Translations under genes and position numbers: made by a program
Part shown: positions 33,079-41,591 of the stretch, piece after piece
Layout: each line of letters starts with the position of its first letter
Numbering within the stretch: the stretch's first letter is position 1
The notes under the pieces: model-generated
What the model saw: the letters and a program-made list of their open reading frames with translations, nothing else
The model's database searches: none
What the model was told of the DNA's origin: nothing
NCBI GenBank assembly: GCA_021823325.1
Contig: JAKAOG010000004.1
Location: forward strand, 1 to 64,000
DNA: 64,000 nt
Direction of reading: 5' to 3'
DNA from: an archaeon
GTDB lineage: Archaea > Thermoproteota > Nitrososphaeria > Nitrososphaerales > Gagatemarchaeaceae

Positions 33079-34872
33079 TCAGAACCCATACATCGGGTCG
33101 GAAGGAGACCGTATGCTGATTATCTCGTTCAGGACTTCGTGCTCTCTCTCCGTCAGCGTACCGTAGAGCTTGGTCCTGAGCAGCTTCGCCTCATGGCTAC
33201 GGGGCATCGTGAATATCGTGTCGTTCTCCTTGATCTGGCGTCCAAGCGTCGGGCCCTCGACAGAGACCGCCACCTTCTCCCCCTCCTTCACCTCGGTGAG
33301 CGACTTGCCTTGCTCCTGCACCTGCTCCACGGTCCCCAGCTCCGCGCCCTCTGCGCTCATCAGCCTCACCTTGGGGCGCAGCCTCCCAGCGACCACCTCC
33401 ACCCCGAAGACCGCGGGGCCGTTGCGTCTGAAGAAAGCGCCTGGGATCACCTTCAGCTTGCAGGGTCTGGTGAGGCTGGACAGGGCCGCTTTTTCATCCG
33501 AGTCCCTCTTGGTGGTGGCCCAGTTCACGTAGTTGTCTATGACCTCATAGATGATGCCGGAGACAAAGATCGGGCTGTCCCCGGCGTACTCCTTCGCCTC
33601 CGGGAGCACCTTCGAGTCGAAACCCAGTATCGCTCCCAGGTAAGGGTCGTGCTCCCTGACGACCTGGGCGTCGACGATGTCGTTCTTCGAAATCTCCCCT
33701 ATGTCCGCCTGCCTGACAGGGACGCCGCGCTCCTCGAGCATCCTCAGCAGCGCCTCAAGGCCGCCGATGCTCCCCGCCTTCACTATCACCCCCATGTTGT
33801 TGGTCTTCACGACGACGTTGGTGAGCTCCTTCTCCATCTCGACCTTCAGGGACTGGAACTGTTTCTCTGTGGTGAAAGACGCGACCGAGGTCCCGGCTAC
33901 GACTCCCGCGAGGTCAGGGCAGACGAGCTTCACCCCCGCCGCCGCGTGGACCGACTCCACCGGGGTGAACTTGTCCCGTGGATCGCGCATCTCGTCAAGG
34001 GGCTTCGGCATGAACAGTGCCTTCACCTTGGACTTGAACGCCCCGTCTCTCCTTACAAGCCCGATGGTATCTCCTACCCTCATCGTCCCCTCGGTCAGTA
34101 TGACGTTGGCCGTCTCCCCGATGCCTACTTCTTCCTGCATCTCGAGGATTATCCCCCGGGCTGCCCGGGACTCCTCCGTCACTTCGAGCTTCCCCTTCAG
34201 GAACTGCTGTGCGAGCCCTATCAGCATGGCCAACATCTCCGGGATCCCAGCGTGGGTCCGTGCTGAGACAGGGACTACGGACACCTGCTGGCGGAAGTCT
34301 TTGACGCGATAGTAAGCGTCGGACTGGAAGCCCAGCCGCGAGAGCCCTCCGACCACGTTGTAGAGCCTCTCCTCCAGCTCGTCGTTCCACGTCGGCGGCT
34401 GCTCTTTCATCAGCTGGGCCAGCGGCCCCTTGCTCCCCTTCTTCCAGCCAGAGATCATGTCGATCTTGTTGAGCGCGACGAGGAAGGGGACGTGCCTCTG
34501 CTTCAGGATGTCTATGCTTTCGAGGGTCTGGTTCTCGAGCCCCTTGAGTACATCCACGACGAGAATCGCGATGTCCGCAGCCGAACCACCCCTGAGCCTG
34601 AGGTTGGAGAATACGGCGTGACCGGGGGTGTCGATCATGAGCAGGCCAGGGACCTCCAGCGCCCCCCCTGCCCTGTCGAGGAGCGACCCGCTTATCTTCT
34701 GGAGAGTCTCCATCGGGAAGAAGCTCGCGCCTATCTCCTGGGTTATCCCTCCTACCTCTCTCGCCTGGACCCCGGTCCCTCTCAGGGCGTCAGCCAAGCT
34801 GGTTTTGCCGCTATCGACGTGCCCGAGGATTACTACTATCGGCTGCCTTAGGCGCCCCTTTTGGTCTGACAT
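33079..34872 (-). CDS. infB: translation initiation factor aIF5B/IF-2
   Basis: A 597-residue GTPase that promotes ribosomal subunit joining. G1 is GHVDSGKTSL near residue 17, G3 DTPGH, G4 NKID. The order of domains II to IV matches archaeal/eukaryotic IF5B, without the long N-terminal extension of eukaryotes. It lies 26 bases downstream of ndk in the conserved rpl24e-ndk-infB arrangement. Confidence 0.97.
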   Translation of the reverse strand: MSDQKGRLRQPIVVILGHVDSGKTSLADALRGTGVQAREVGGITQEIGASFFPMETLQKISGSLLDRAGGALEVPGLLMIDTPGHAVFSNLRLRGGSAADIAILVVDVLKGLENQTLESIDILKQRHVPFLVALNKIDMISGWKKGSKGPLAQLMKEQPPTWNDELEERLYNVVGGLSRLGFQSDAYYRVKDFRQQVSVVPVSARTHAGIPEMLAMLIGLAQQFLKGKLEVTEESRAARGIILEMQEEVGIGETANVILTEGTMRVGDTIGLVRRDGAFKSKVKALFMPKPLDEMRDPRDKFTPVESVHAAAGVKLVCPDLAGVVAGTSVASFTTEKQFQSLKVEMEKELTNVVVKTNNMGVIVKAGSIGGLEALLRMLEERGVPVRQADIGEISKNDIVDAQVVREHDPYLGAILGFDSKVLPEAKEYAGDSPIFVSGIIYEVIDNYVNWATTKRDSDEKAALSSLTRPCKLKVIPGAFFRRNGPAVFGVEVVAGRLRPKVRLMSAEGAELGTVEQVQEQGKSLTEVKEGEKVAVSVEGPTLGRQIKENDTIFTMPRSHEAKLLRTKLYGTLTEREHEVLNEIISIRSPSDPMYGF

Positions 34873-34898
34873 TTCCCATCGGGCACCTTAAGATGCCC

Positions 34899-35318
34899 TC
34901 ACCCTCCAGGATTGCCGAAGAACGCGGCTCGTTCGTGGGCGAAGCTTTCCGCGGAGTCAGACGCGTGTATTATGTTGTCGGTGTACCCTAGGCCGAAATC
35001 CCCCCTTATCGTACCGGCAGCGGCCTCCCAGCTCTTCGTAGCTCCCACCATCCTCCTCACCGTTGCGACAGCGTCCCTGCCCGAAAGGACCGCCCCGACC
35101 ACAGGACCGGAACTGATGAACGCGACTAGTTCTCCGAAGAACGGCTTCCCGCTATGGACGCTGTAGAACTTCTCTGCCTGGGCCTTCGAGAACGTCTGCA
35201 TCCGGAGTTCCCTGACAACGAATCCCTTCTTCTCGAAGCGGCCGATTATCTCCCCGACGAGGCCCCTCCGGACCCCATCAGGCTTTACCACTACCAGTGT
35301 TTCTTCAGCGGCGCTCAT
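34899..35318 (-). CDS. ndk: nucleoside diphosphate kinase
   Basis: A 139-residue enzyme that balances NTP pools by ping-pong phosphate transfer. The phosphohistidine lies in the IIHASDS motif near residue 118, and the N-terminal VVVKPDGVRRGLVGEII is the ATP-binding part. ATG 35318 overlaps the L24e stop (ATGA), favouring this start over the longer frame. Confidence 0.96.
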   Translation of the reverse strand: MSAAEETLVVVKPDGVRRGLVGEIIGRFEKKGFVVRELRMQTFSKAQAEKFYSVHSGKPFFGELVAFISSGPVVGAVLSGRDAVATVRRMVGATKSWEAAAGTIRGDFGLGYTDNIIHASDSAESFAHERAAFFGNPGG

Positions 35319-35497
35319 TTCTTGGTCGGCCTCCTCGCCCACTTCAGCTTGCGAGGGTCCCGGCCCAGTTTCAGCTCGTTGGTCTTGCACTTCGATGAAC
35401 AGTAGGCTCTGGTCGATCCGTCATTCTTTACGTACAGTATCCCTGAACCGAGCCTGACCTCTCTACCACAGAAGACACATTTCTTTGGAACGTACAT
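35315..35497 (-). CDS. rpl24e: ribosomal protein L24e
   Basis: A 60-residue zinc-finger protein of the large subunit: CVFCG near residue 7 and CSSKC near residue 33. It is the first gene of the rpl24e-ndk-infB-rps6e run. A TATA box (atttatattc, about 35539-35549) lies 47 bases upstream. In most archaea rps28e directly precedes it; here the tubulin island lies between. Confidence 0.96.
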   Translation of the reverse strand: MYVPKKCVFCGREVRLGSGILYVKNDGSTRAYCSSKCKTNELKLGRDPRKLKWARRPTKK

Positions 35498-35579
35498 CTC
35501 AGACTACCGCACCTTCTTTCGCTGCCCTTTGGAACTTGGAATATAAATGCCGCGGCCCATCTCAGAGGGGTGAGGCGAC

Positions 35580-36518
35580 CTAGGCAGGGACAGAGCCCCC
35601 GAGGAGCCTCATCCAGTACTGGGCCTCCACTATCAGCCGCTGGGCGAAGTCCTTGGGGTGGGCCACGTAGCCTGTAAGCGCCTTCGCGATGGTCTCAGGG
35701 CCAAGGTTTGCGATGTCCTCCAGGTTTATCGCGGACGCTCCCGTAGCGTGCCGTAGTTTCCCCCCTATCTCGAGCTCGTTGACTCGGATCCCGTCCAAGT
35801 CCTCGCCGTCGGCGAACGCACTGGCCAGGAACGCCACGTCCCCCGCGAGTATGATATCCCTCACGCCAAGCCCCCGGGATTTCATGGTAGAATACACATG
35901 ACTCGGGGTCGCGACTTCTTCCACCGACAGGACCCCGAAGAGGGTCCGGGCGGTCGGCATCTTCCGGATCCCCCTGCGCTCCGACACGACCTTCTTGAGG
36001 TCAACCGATGCGATGAACGGGAAGACGTAGTCCAGCGTCCTTGGGACGGGCTTCACCATCTGCTGCCTGAACCACATCTTCAGCGACTCCTGCGAGTCGA
36101 CCCCAGGAGGGGTCCTGTTCGGCGGAAGTATCCAAACCCCCGGCTGAATCGACTTGAAACCTATCTCTATCAGCCGCTCTCTGAACGTGACGACGAGTTT
36201 CCTCTTCGACTTCGATCCCTCGTACGACTTGAAAAGGAGGATCGAGCTCACTTCCTTCGGGTTGGTCCGAACAAGCTCTTCGACCGTGATGCCCGAACTC
36301 TTCAGCTGCCACTCGAGCCGGCGCATCAGCCTACGGTACCTTGTCTCCGTGTCTCCGGCGGGAGGGACCACGGTCTCGTCTTCCCCCTCCACCTCCACTC
36401 TCTGGATGACCGCTGCGATCAGGTCGTCATCCCTGGGGCCGGACGCCGTGCCCGACAGCTTACCGAGAGGCGAACGGACCCTGTCGAACAGGTCGGTGAA
36501 CCTTTTGACCGCTGACAC
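35580..36518 (-). CDS. tubulin-island protein B (unknown)
   Basis: A 312-residue soluble protein with no recognised domain. Residues 55-130 are basic and look helical then beta (RYRRLMRRLEWQLKSSGITVEELV, KRKLVVTFRERLIEIGF), possibly winged-helix-like. The C-terminal 120 residues are mixed alpha/beta. It is the last gene of a three-gene run behind the tubulin-like gene, 54 bases after protein A, and is probably a dedicated partner of it. Nothing indicates an enzymatic motif. Confidence 0.65.
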   Translation of the reverse strand: MSAVKRFTDLFDRVRSPLGKLSGTASGPRDDDLIAAVIQRVEVEGEDETVVPPAGDTETRYRRLMRRLEWQLKSSGITVEELVRTNPKEVSSILLFKSYEGSKSKRKLVVTFRERLIEIGFKSIQPGVWILPPNRTPPGVDSQESLKMWFRQQMVKPVPRTLDYVFPFIASVDLKKVVSERRGIRKMPTARTLFGVLSVEEVATPSHVYSTMKSRGLGVRDIILAGDVAFLASAFADGEDLDGIRVNELEIGGKLRHATGASAINLEDIANLGPETIAKALTGYVAHPKDFAQRLIVEAQYWMRLLGGSVPA

Positions 36519-36572
36519 GCTACCCCGTTACGCCCCGCGTCCGAACGCTAAAAGGGATGTTGCGCTCCGTCG

Positions 36573-37112
36573 TCACGGGGACAGCTTCCGCTTGACCTCC
36601 TTTCTGAGGTCCTCGAAAGCCTCCACGATCTTCTTCTTGGCGAAGTACTCGTCGGACTCGGAGACCACGACCATCTCAGGGTGTATGGTCACTTCGCCGA
36701 TCCGAAGGGGAGACGGGATCCCTAGCGTCGCGGAAAGCTCCTGGACGGTCTTCGGAAAGGTGGCACCCGACCTGAACCTGAACGTGAACGTGCGCTCCCC
36801 TCTCTCCGGGACGGGGTCCAGAGGGACGACCAGCGGCTGCGAACTCAGGCCGTCTGAAAGGAGGAACTCGTTGTCCCGAATCGAGCTCCGGACAACATCA
36901 CGCTCCCTCTTTAGCGCTTCAGACCTCTCCTTGTGCCCCGGGTCGGACCAGTCCATGCCGATGAGCTCGTAGAACGCTCTCTCCTTTTCGTTGCGCTTCG
37001 GGTCCTGTTTTATCTCCTGTGAGAGGACGCCCAGCTCCGCGTCGATGGACTTCAGCCTGTTCTGTTCGTCCAGCAGCTTCGCGGCGATCGACTCGAGTTC
37101 GGTGAGGTTCAA
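36573..37112 (-). CDS. tubulin-island protein A (coiled-coil, unknown)
   Basis: A 179-residue protein. Residues 1-75 are strongly helical and probably coiled-coil (LLDEQNRLKSIDAELGVLSQEI). Residues 85-155 are beta-rich, and the end is a basic helix (VEAFEDLRKEVKRKL). It begins 6 bases after the tubulin-like stop codon, so the two proteins should be co-translated. A coiled coil next to a polymer-forming GTPase suggests an adaptor, cap or membrane-recruitment role; this is inference. Confidence 0.65.
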   Translation of the reverse strand: MNLTELESIAAKLLDEQNRLKSIDAELGVLSQEIKQDPKRNEKERAFYELIGMDWSDPGHKERSEALKRERDVVRSSIRDNEFLLSDGLSSQPLVVPLDPVPERGERTFTFRFRSGATFPKTVQELSATLGIPSPLRIGEVTIHPEMVVVSESDEYFAKKKIVEAFEDLRKEVKRKLSP

Positions 37113-37118
37113 TTTCCC

Positions 37119-38486
37119 CTAACCCAGGTGGCTGGAGACTTCTATGACAGCCTTCTTGAACTCCTCGTGCGCCAGGTTCCTGTTCTGGTATTCGTCTTTG
37201 TACGAGTCCCAGGCGTCCTCCGCCTCGGTGACGATTGGGAGGAGCTTCTTGCTGATCCCCTTGATGTTGAGAAGGATCAGCGCCCCTGCTGGTTCTCCAG
37301 GCATGGTCGGTATCTTGATGAATATGACCCGCTTGTCTTTGATGTCGAACCTGTCTGCGAGGGCCTTCTTGAAGAACTCGCGGTCTTCCGCTTCGAGGCT
37401 GCTGGACGTCTTTACGAGGACGCAGGCAGAGTCGGTCTTCCCCTTCTCCATCGTCCCCTCTTCTTGTTCGAGGTCGAAGAGCAGGCCGTCGTTTCCTTCG
37501 TTCAGCGCCGTCTGGATGGACTTGATGTCCGAGCTCCCCTTCGGGACGAGCGGAATCACCCAGGGGACGACGAACTTCGGCTTGCTGGCCGCAAGCCAGG
37601 TCCTGTAGTTCGACATGTCCCACTCTGTCTCGCGTATGAACGAGTCCATGAATTCGGCGATGACGTGCGCCGCCAAGAGGTTCTTGTCTCGGTAGTCATG
37701 CCATCCCACCCTGATCTGCTTAGGCAGCTCGTCCACGATAGACGACCTTGAATCGAGCATCCCCTTGAGCCTGTCCGCCTGGAAACGCAGCTCTTTGTTG
37801 TCCATGAGTATGGGGGCGTCGGAGTATCTTATCTGATAGGCGAGATTCAGCACGATGCTGATGTGGGCCGGTCCGTAGATGACTGGGTCCCACCCAAACT
37901 CAGGGAGGATGCCGAACGTGGCGATGGTGGCGTGCCCAAGGGTGTCGCTCCCCTTCACATATGACATGAATTCGGATGAGAACGAGCCTCCTGTCCCCCC
38001 GCCCATGCTGAACGGGACGATGAACCCACGGACTGGCTCGGGAGAGATGGCTTGGATCCTTGAGGCGATGTCCTGCTTGCCAACTATCTCGTTCCTGAAC
38101 CTCGTCCTTCCTTCCGCCCAGTTCCTCGCCGCCCCGCCGAGGCCGTAGACGGCGTGCTTGTCCTTCATCGCGAAGAGCTGCGGATAAGACTGCAGGATGA
38201 GGTTGGCAGACCTAGGGTCGAGGTCGACCAGCAGCGCTCTTGGGACGAGCGGGATCTCCCCCCTCTTGAGGGAAGCCCCGAACCTGAGTATGGTGCTCCC
38301 ATATCGCCTGAGGACCTCGAGCTGCTGTTTCTCCCCCTTCAGAGTCGGTGCGGTGGGGTCTGCCCCCACGTCGAGCAGGACCCAACGATAGGCCTCTGCG
38401 CCGATGCCGACCCCCGCGTGTCCCATGCACGCCATAATCACGGGATTAGGTGCTAGCGGAGCCTGATTCGCGACCCTGTAAGCCAA
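37119..38486 (-). CDS. tubulin-superfamily GTPase, tubulin-like rather than FtsZ-like
   Basis: A 455-residue protein, the size of eukaryotic tubulins. Tubulin landmarks appear in order: T1 loop GHAGVGIGAEAYRW (22-35, compare GQCGNQIG), T3 VDLDPRSAN (87-95), GAARNWAEG (118-126, compare GAGNNWAKG), the T4 signature GGGTGGSFSSEF (162-173), and the helix and loop QIRYSDAPILMDNKEL (218-233, compare HQLVENTDETYCIDNEAL). A T7-like stretch (WDMSNYRTWLA followed by VVPWVIPL) could provide the Asp that triggers GTP hydrolysis. It should form GTP-dependent filaments. It starts at TTG 38486 and shares a TATA box with the divergent vWA gene. Artubulins of some thaumarchaea are the nearest described idea; identity with them is not shown. 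Confidence 0.85.
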   Translation of the reverse strand: MAYRVANQAPLAPNPVIMACMGHAGVGIGAEAYRWVLLDVGADPTAPTLKGEKQQLEVLRRYGSTILRFGASLKRGEIPLVPRALLVDLDPRSANLILQSYPQLFAMKDKHAVYGLGGAARNWAEGRTRFRNEIVGKQDIASRIQAISPEPVRGFIVPFSMGGGTGGSFSSEFMSYVKGSDTLGHATIATFGILPEFGWDPVIYGPAHISIVLNLAYQIRYSDAPILMDNKELRFQADRLKGMLDSRSSIVDELPKQIRVGWHDYRDKNLLAAHVIAEFMDSFIRETEWDMSNYRTWLAASKPKFVVPWVIPLVPKGSSDIKSIQTALNEGNDGLLFDLEQEEGTMEKGKTDSACVLVKTSSSLEAEDREFFKKALADRFDIKDKRVIFIKIPTMPGEPAGALILLNIKGISKKLLPIVTEAEDAWDSYKDEYQNRNLAHEEFKKAVIEVSSHLG

Positions 38487-38507
38487 CGTTCAAACCCCAA
38501 ATCCATC

Positions 38508-38517
38508 TTTTTTATAC
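38508..38517. promoter_or_regulatory. apparently bidirectional TATA box for tubulin-like and vWA genes
   Basis: The sequence ttttttatac on the plus strand reads gtataaaaaa on the minus. Its centre is about 29 bases from the vWA start (38542) and about 27 bases from the tubulin-like start (38486). No other TATA-like element exists in this 55-base gap, so one element probably serves both leaderless transcripts. Confidence 0.65.
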
Positions 38518-38541
38518 GTTTGTCAGGGTCGCGAGCTACCA

Positions 38542-39117
38542 TTGGGCTACGATGAATCGAAGGCGAAAGACCTCCTCTTCCTGGTCGACGGCTCCAGGAG
38601 CATGGGGGGGAGGCTGAAGTCTTCGGGAATGACGAAGATGGGGATGGTCAAGGAGGGGCTCATGGGGTTCGTCAACGAGCACTGGCCTGTCTCCTACTTT
38701 CCCTGGCCGCTCAGGATGGGGGTGACGTTCTACAGGCTCCTCGGGACCCCTGGATCGACCCAGCTCGACGTCGTGGCGCCGCTCAACCCACCCCCCGCTT
38801 CGCTCGAACTGTACAGGCTGGACGGGATGCAGTGCAAGGGGGGCAGCCCTCTGGTGGACGCCGTACGATACGGGATCGGAGAGTTCGAACACTCGATGCG
38901 GAAGGAGAAAGTGGTCAAACTGATCAGCGACGGGGACAACGACGGCGTTCCGGTCAAGCAGATTGCGGATGAGCTGAAATCGTCTCCGGTGCACTTTGAC
39001 GCGATCGAACTCTCGAACTCCGCGTCTATCGAACTGAGAGAGATAGCCAAGCTGACGCACGGGACTTACACGAGGCCGCAGAGCATGGCGGACTTCCAGA
39101 AAGCGATCAGGAAGTAG
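38542..39117 (+). CDS. von Willebrand factor A domain protein
   Basis: A 191-residue protein consisting almost wholly of one vWA domain. The metal-binding DxSxS site is D16-G-S18-R-S20, followed by GGSPLVDAV near residue 98 (Ser where most vWA proteins have Thr) and LISDGDNDG near residue 128. vWA domains bind partner proteins through a divalent metal. It starts at TTG 38542. Divergent transcription from the tubulin-like gene suggests it regulates or recruits that system. Confidence 0.85.
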   Translation: MGYDESKAKDLLFLVDGSRSMGGRLKSSGMTKMGMVKEGLMGFVNEHWPVSYFPWPLRMGVTFYRLLGTPGSTQLDVVAPLNPPPASLELYRLDGMQCKGGSPLVDAVRYGIGEFEHSMRKEKVVKLISDGDNDGVPVKQIADELKSSPVHFDAIELSNSASIELREIAKLTHGTYTRPQSMADFQKAIRK

Positions 39118-39134
39118 ATTACTGATGCTTCCTT

Positions 39135-39419
39135 CTACAGAAGGATGAAGCAGAGCTGTATTGACGCAGCGAGCCCCAGAGTGAGCGCCAACAGCCAAAC
39201 GCTCTTCAATTTCCGAGCTTCTCGCTCAGTCTCCCTCAGTACAAGCACGTCGGCGAGCCTGATTGGTCCCTTCACGTTCCTCGTCAGGATCCTTCCTTTC
39301 TCCTTCCCCTCCAGTATCTTGACTCTTACCTGGGTTATCTCCCCTGCGACGCCGGTCCTCCCGACTATCTGCACGACTTCTGCTGGGGTTAGTGTCTCGG
39401 CTTCTTTCTTGCTGCTCAT
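39135..39419 (-). CDS. rps28e: ribosomal protein S28e with hydrophobic C-terminal tail
   Basis: A 94-residue protein. Residues 10-72 are a normal S28e ([48 protein letters not shown]). S28e normally ends at about this point. Here the frame continues for some 21 residues ([18 protein letters not shown]...) forming a transmembrane-like helix. The ATG overlaps the L7Ae stop (ATGA). The 3' end converges with the vWA gene. Confidence 0.88.
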   Translation of the reverse strand: MSSKKEAETLTPAEVVQIVGRTGVAGEITQVRVKILEGKEKGRILTRNVKGPIRLADVLVLRETEREARKLKSVWLLALTLGLAASIQLCFILL

Positions 39420-39802
39420 GCGGACTTCTTCAGCCTCGAAAGCTCTTGGGTCACCTGCTCCAGGATCTGCGAGCCTTCGCCGGCGTCAAGGACAGCGGCC
39501 GCCGCCGTAGACACGTCTATGCCGATGGCTGGACCGATCTGGTCCTTGGAAGGGACGAAGACATAGGGTATCTTCCGCTCGTCACAGAGGATCGGTAGGT
39601 GAGCCACCACTTCTGGAGGGGTCACGTCTTCAGCGATCACGACGAGCTTGGCCATCCCTCTTTCGATGGCCTTCGTGGATTCGTTGGTCCCCTTGCGGAC
39701 CTTTCCTGTACGCGACGCCTGCCTGAGAACCTCATAGGCGGCTTCTGAGACTTCCTTAGGTGTCTCATACTTGATGTAGTAAGGCTTCTTGTCTGGGGTC
39801 AT
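39416..39802 (-). CDS. rpl7ae: ribosomal protein L7Ae
   Basis: A 128-residue kink-turn RNA-binding protein that serves both the large subunit and the C/D and H/ACA guide RNPs. The signature [22 protein letters not shown] near residues 40-60 is clear, followed by [13 protein letters not shown]. It leads into rps28e with a four-base overlap. Confidence 0.96.
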   Translation of the reverse strand: MTPDKKPYYIKYETPKEVSEAAYEVLRQASRTGKVRKGTNESTKAIERGMAKLVVIAEDVTPPEVVAHLPILCDERKIPYVFVPSKDQIGPAIGIDVSTAAAAVLDAGEGSQILEQVTQELSRLKKSA

Positions 39803-39875
39803 CTGACAAATCTCCCAAGAATCGGGCTCTGGCGTGGCTAATTAAGCGTTGGGTCGAAAGTGGCCGGCCTGGCGT

Positions 39876-41591
39876 TCATCCCGTCATGATGAAATGCCCG
39901 GGCGAGTCATACCTGCAGAAACCGAACCGCGGGAACTGGACGATGTCGCCGACTTTCAAGGCGGATACCGCCGCTTCCGCGTAACCGTTGACCTCTTTCA
40001 AGCTCTGGTCGTTGTACACGTCCCCCTCCAGGAAGAGCTCACCAGGGACGGTCACCTGGATCTGCTGGTGTTCCTTGGTCACCCACTGGAACTTCCTCGT
40101 GTTCGCGAGGAGCTCTTCTCCTGCGTACTTCCCCTTCGGTCTGGGCCCTGCCGAAGTGACCTGTACGTTGTAGAGGTCCATGAGCCGGAACACCCCTCCT
40201 TCCGGAATCCCCTTGAGGTCGCCTGCTGAGACGAAGAACTCTCCTGCAGTCTCGATGACCCTGCTCCCCATGTCCTTCTGCGGGTGGAACGAGAGGTCCA
40301 CCTCTTTCTTCGGCGCGTCGTCGACCTCGAGGGGGGTCGGGTCAGGGACGAAGAAGAGCCGCTTCGAGACTGGGTCGAGCAACTTCCTGTTCAGGGAGAG
40401 GAGGAGGCTCCAGTCGTATTCGTGCTCTGTCTTGGTGTACCCGACCTGCAGCGTGAACTCTCTTATCGCCTCTGGGACGATCCCCCTCCTTCTGAGGCCG
40501 TCTACTGTCGGCATCCGCGGGTCGTCCCACCCTGACACCACTTTCTTCTCTACGAGGGGCCTCAGGAGCCTCTTTGAGACCGGAGTCCCCTTGAAATTGA
40601 ACCTGGAGAACTGGATGACCTCCAGCTTTCTGAATCTGAGAGCGTCACGAAGGAGCTGCTGGAGCTCGTTTCTGAACTCTGAGCTCCTGAGCACATGGGT
40701 GATCCCGCACATCTCGTCCTCCACGGCGTTTGCGAGGTCATAGGTGGGCCACAGGGTGTAGCGGTCTCCTGTCAGCGGGTGCGGCTGGGAGATTATCCTG
40801 AAGAGGTTGGTGTCCCTCAGCGAGTAGTTAGGGCTCTGCATGTCCCCCTTGAACCTGATGACGTAAGAGCCCTCCTTGTGCTTCTTCGCCAGAAGTTCCT
40901 CCCAGACCCTGAGGTTCGCCTCCAGCGGGGTGTCCCTGTGCTCGCACGGGGTGCCGTCGAACCGCAGCCGCTTGACCTTGGCCTCGTCGCACGAACAGGC
41001 ATAGGCGTTCCCCTGCTCGATGAGCTCCTTCCCGCTTCCGTAAATCGCCTCCATGTCGTCCGAGACGTTCTTTTCGTGGTCGCACTTGATGCCGAGCCAG
41101 GCTATCCCCCGCCTGAAGCTCTCGTAGTATCTTTGCTGGACCTTCCTCGGGTTCGTGTCTTCGAAACGGAGCCACAGCTCGCCGTCGTACTGTTCCTTGT
41201 ACAGGTAGTTGATCGTGAACGCCATCGCGTGGCCGACGGTCATGTACCCGGAGGGTTCAGGGGGGAGCCTGAAGCCGGTCTTCCCCGCCACCGCGTTCGG
41301 AAGCGGAGGGAGGCCGACCCTGCCCTGTTTCTGCTTGCTCCCTTCCGCGTCAGGATATCGCTCTGCCAGTAGCTTAGCCTGCTCCGTCGGGGCGAGCGCG
41401 TTGACCCGCCGAGCGGCGGCCGCAGACTCCTTTGACACGAGCCCCGCCTTCGCCTTCAGCTCCGGACGGCTCGCAAGCACCCTACCGACCACCGCTCCGA
41501 CCTCCGCCTTTCCATCGTGCTTGACCGCGTTCCGCAGGGCGGCTTCCTCTATGACCGCGAGATCCGCCTCGTCCAGGGAGTCGGCTACCAT
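39876..41591 (-). CDS. gltX: glutamyl-tRNA synthetase
   Basis: A 571-residue class I synthetase of the archaeal/eukaryotic (GlnRS-like) type. The N-terminal 95 residues are the archaeal helical extension. The HIGH region is PEPSGYMTVGHAMAF near residue 115, and the KMSKS equivalent is GTPVSKRLL near residue 345. A beta-barrel anticodon-binding domain follows. In archaea this enzyme usually charges both tRNA-Glu and tRNA-Gln, the latter corrected by an amidotransferase. The start overlaps the upstream prenyltransferase gene by 7 bases. Confidence 0.95.
   Translation of the reverse strand: MVADSLDEADLAVIEEAALRNAVKHDGKAEVGAVVGRVLASRPELKAKAGLVSKESAAAARRVNALAPTEQAKLLAERYPDAEGSKQKQGRVGLPPLPNAVAGKTGFRLPPEPSGYMTVGHAMAFTINYLYKEQYDGELWLRFEDTNPRKVQQRYYESFRRGIAWLGIKCDHEKNVSDDMEAIYGSGKELIEQGNAYACSCDEAKVKRLRFDGTPCEHRDTPLEANLRVWEELLAKKHKEGSYVIRFKGDMQSPNYSLRDTNLFRIISQPHPLTGDRYTLWPTYDLANAVEDEMCGITHVLRSSEFRNELQQLLRDALRFRKLEVIQFSRFNFKGTPVSKRLLRPLVEKKVVSGWDDPRMPTVDGLRRRGIVPEAIREFTLQVGYTKTEHEYDWSLLLSLNRKLLDPVSKRLFFVPDPTPLEVDDAPKKEVDLSFHPQKDMGSRVIETAGEFFVSAGDLKGIPEGGVFRLMDLYNVQVTSAGPRPKGKYAGEELLANTRKFQWVTKEHQQIQVTVPGELFLEGDVYNDQSLKEVNGYAEAAVSALKVGDIVQFPRFGFCRYDSPGHFIMTG

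Noticed and set aside
33139-34266. A 375-codon plus-strand frame opposite aIF5B
   Set aside because: Composition (Leu/Arg/His/Pro-rich, no motifs) is typical of antisense shadows in high-GC DNA; the minus-strand aIF5B is certain.
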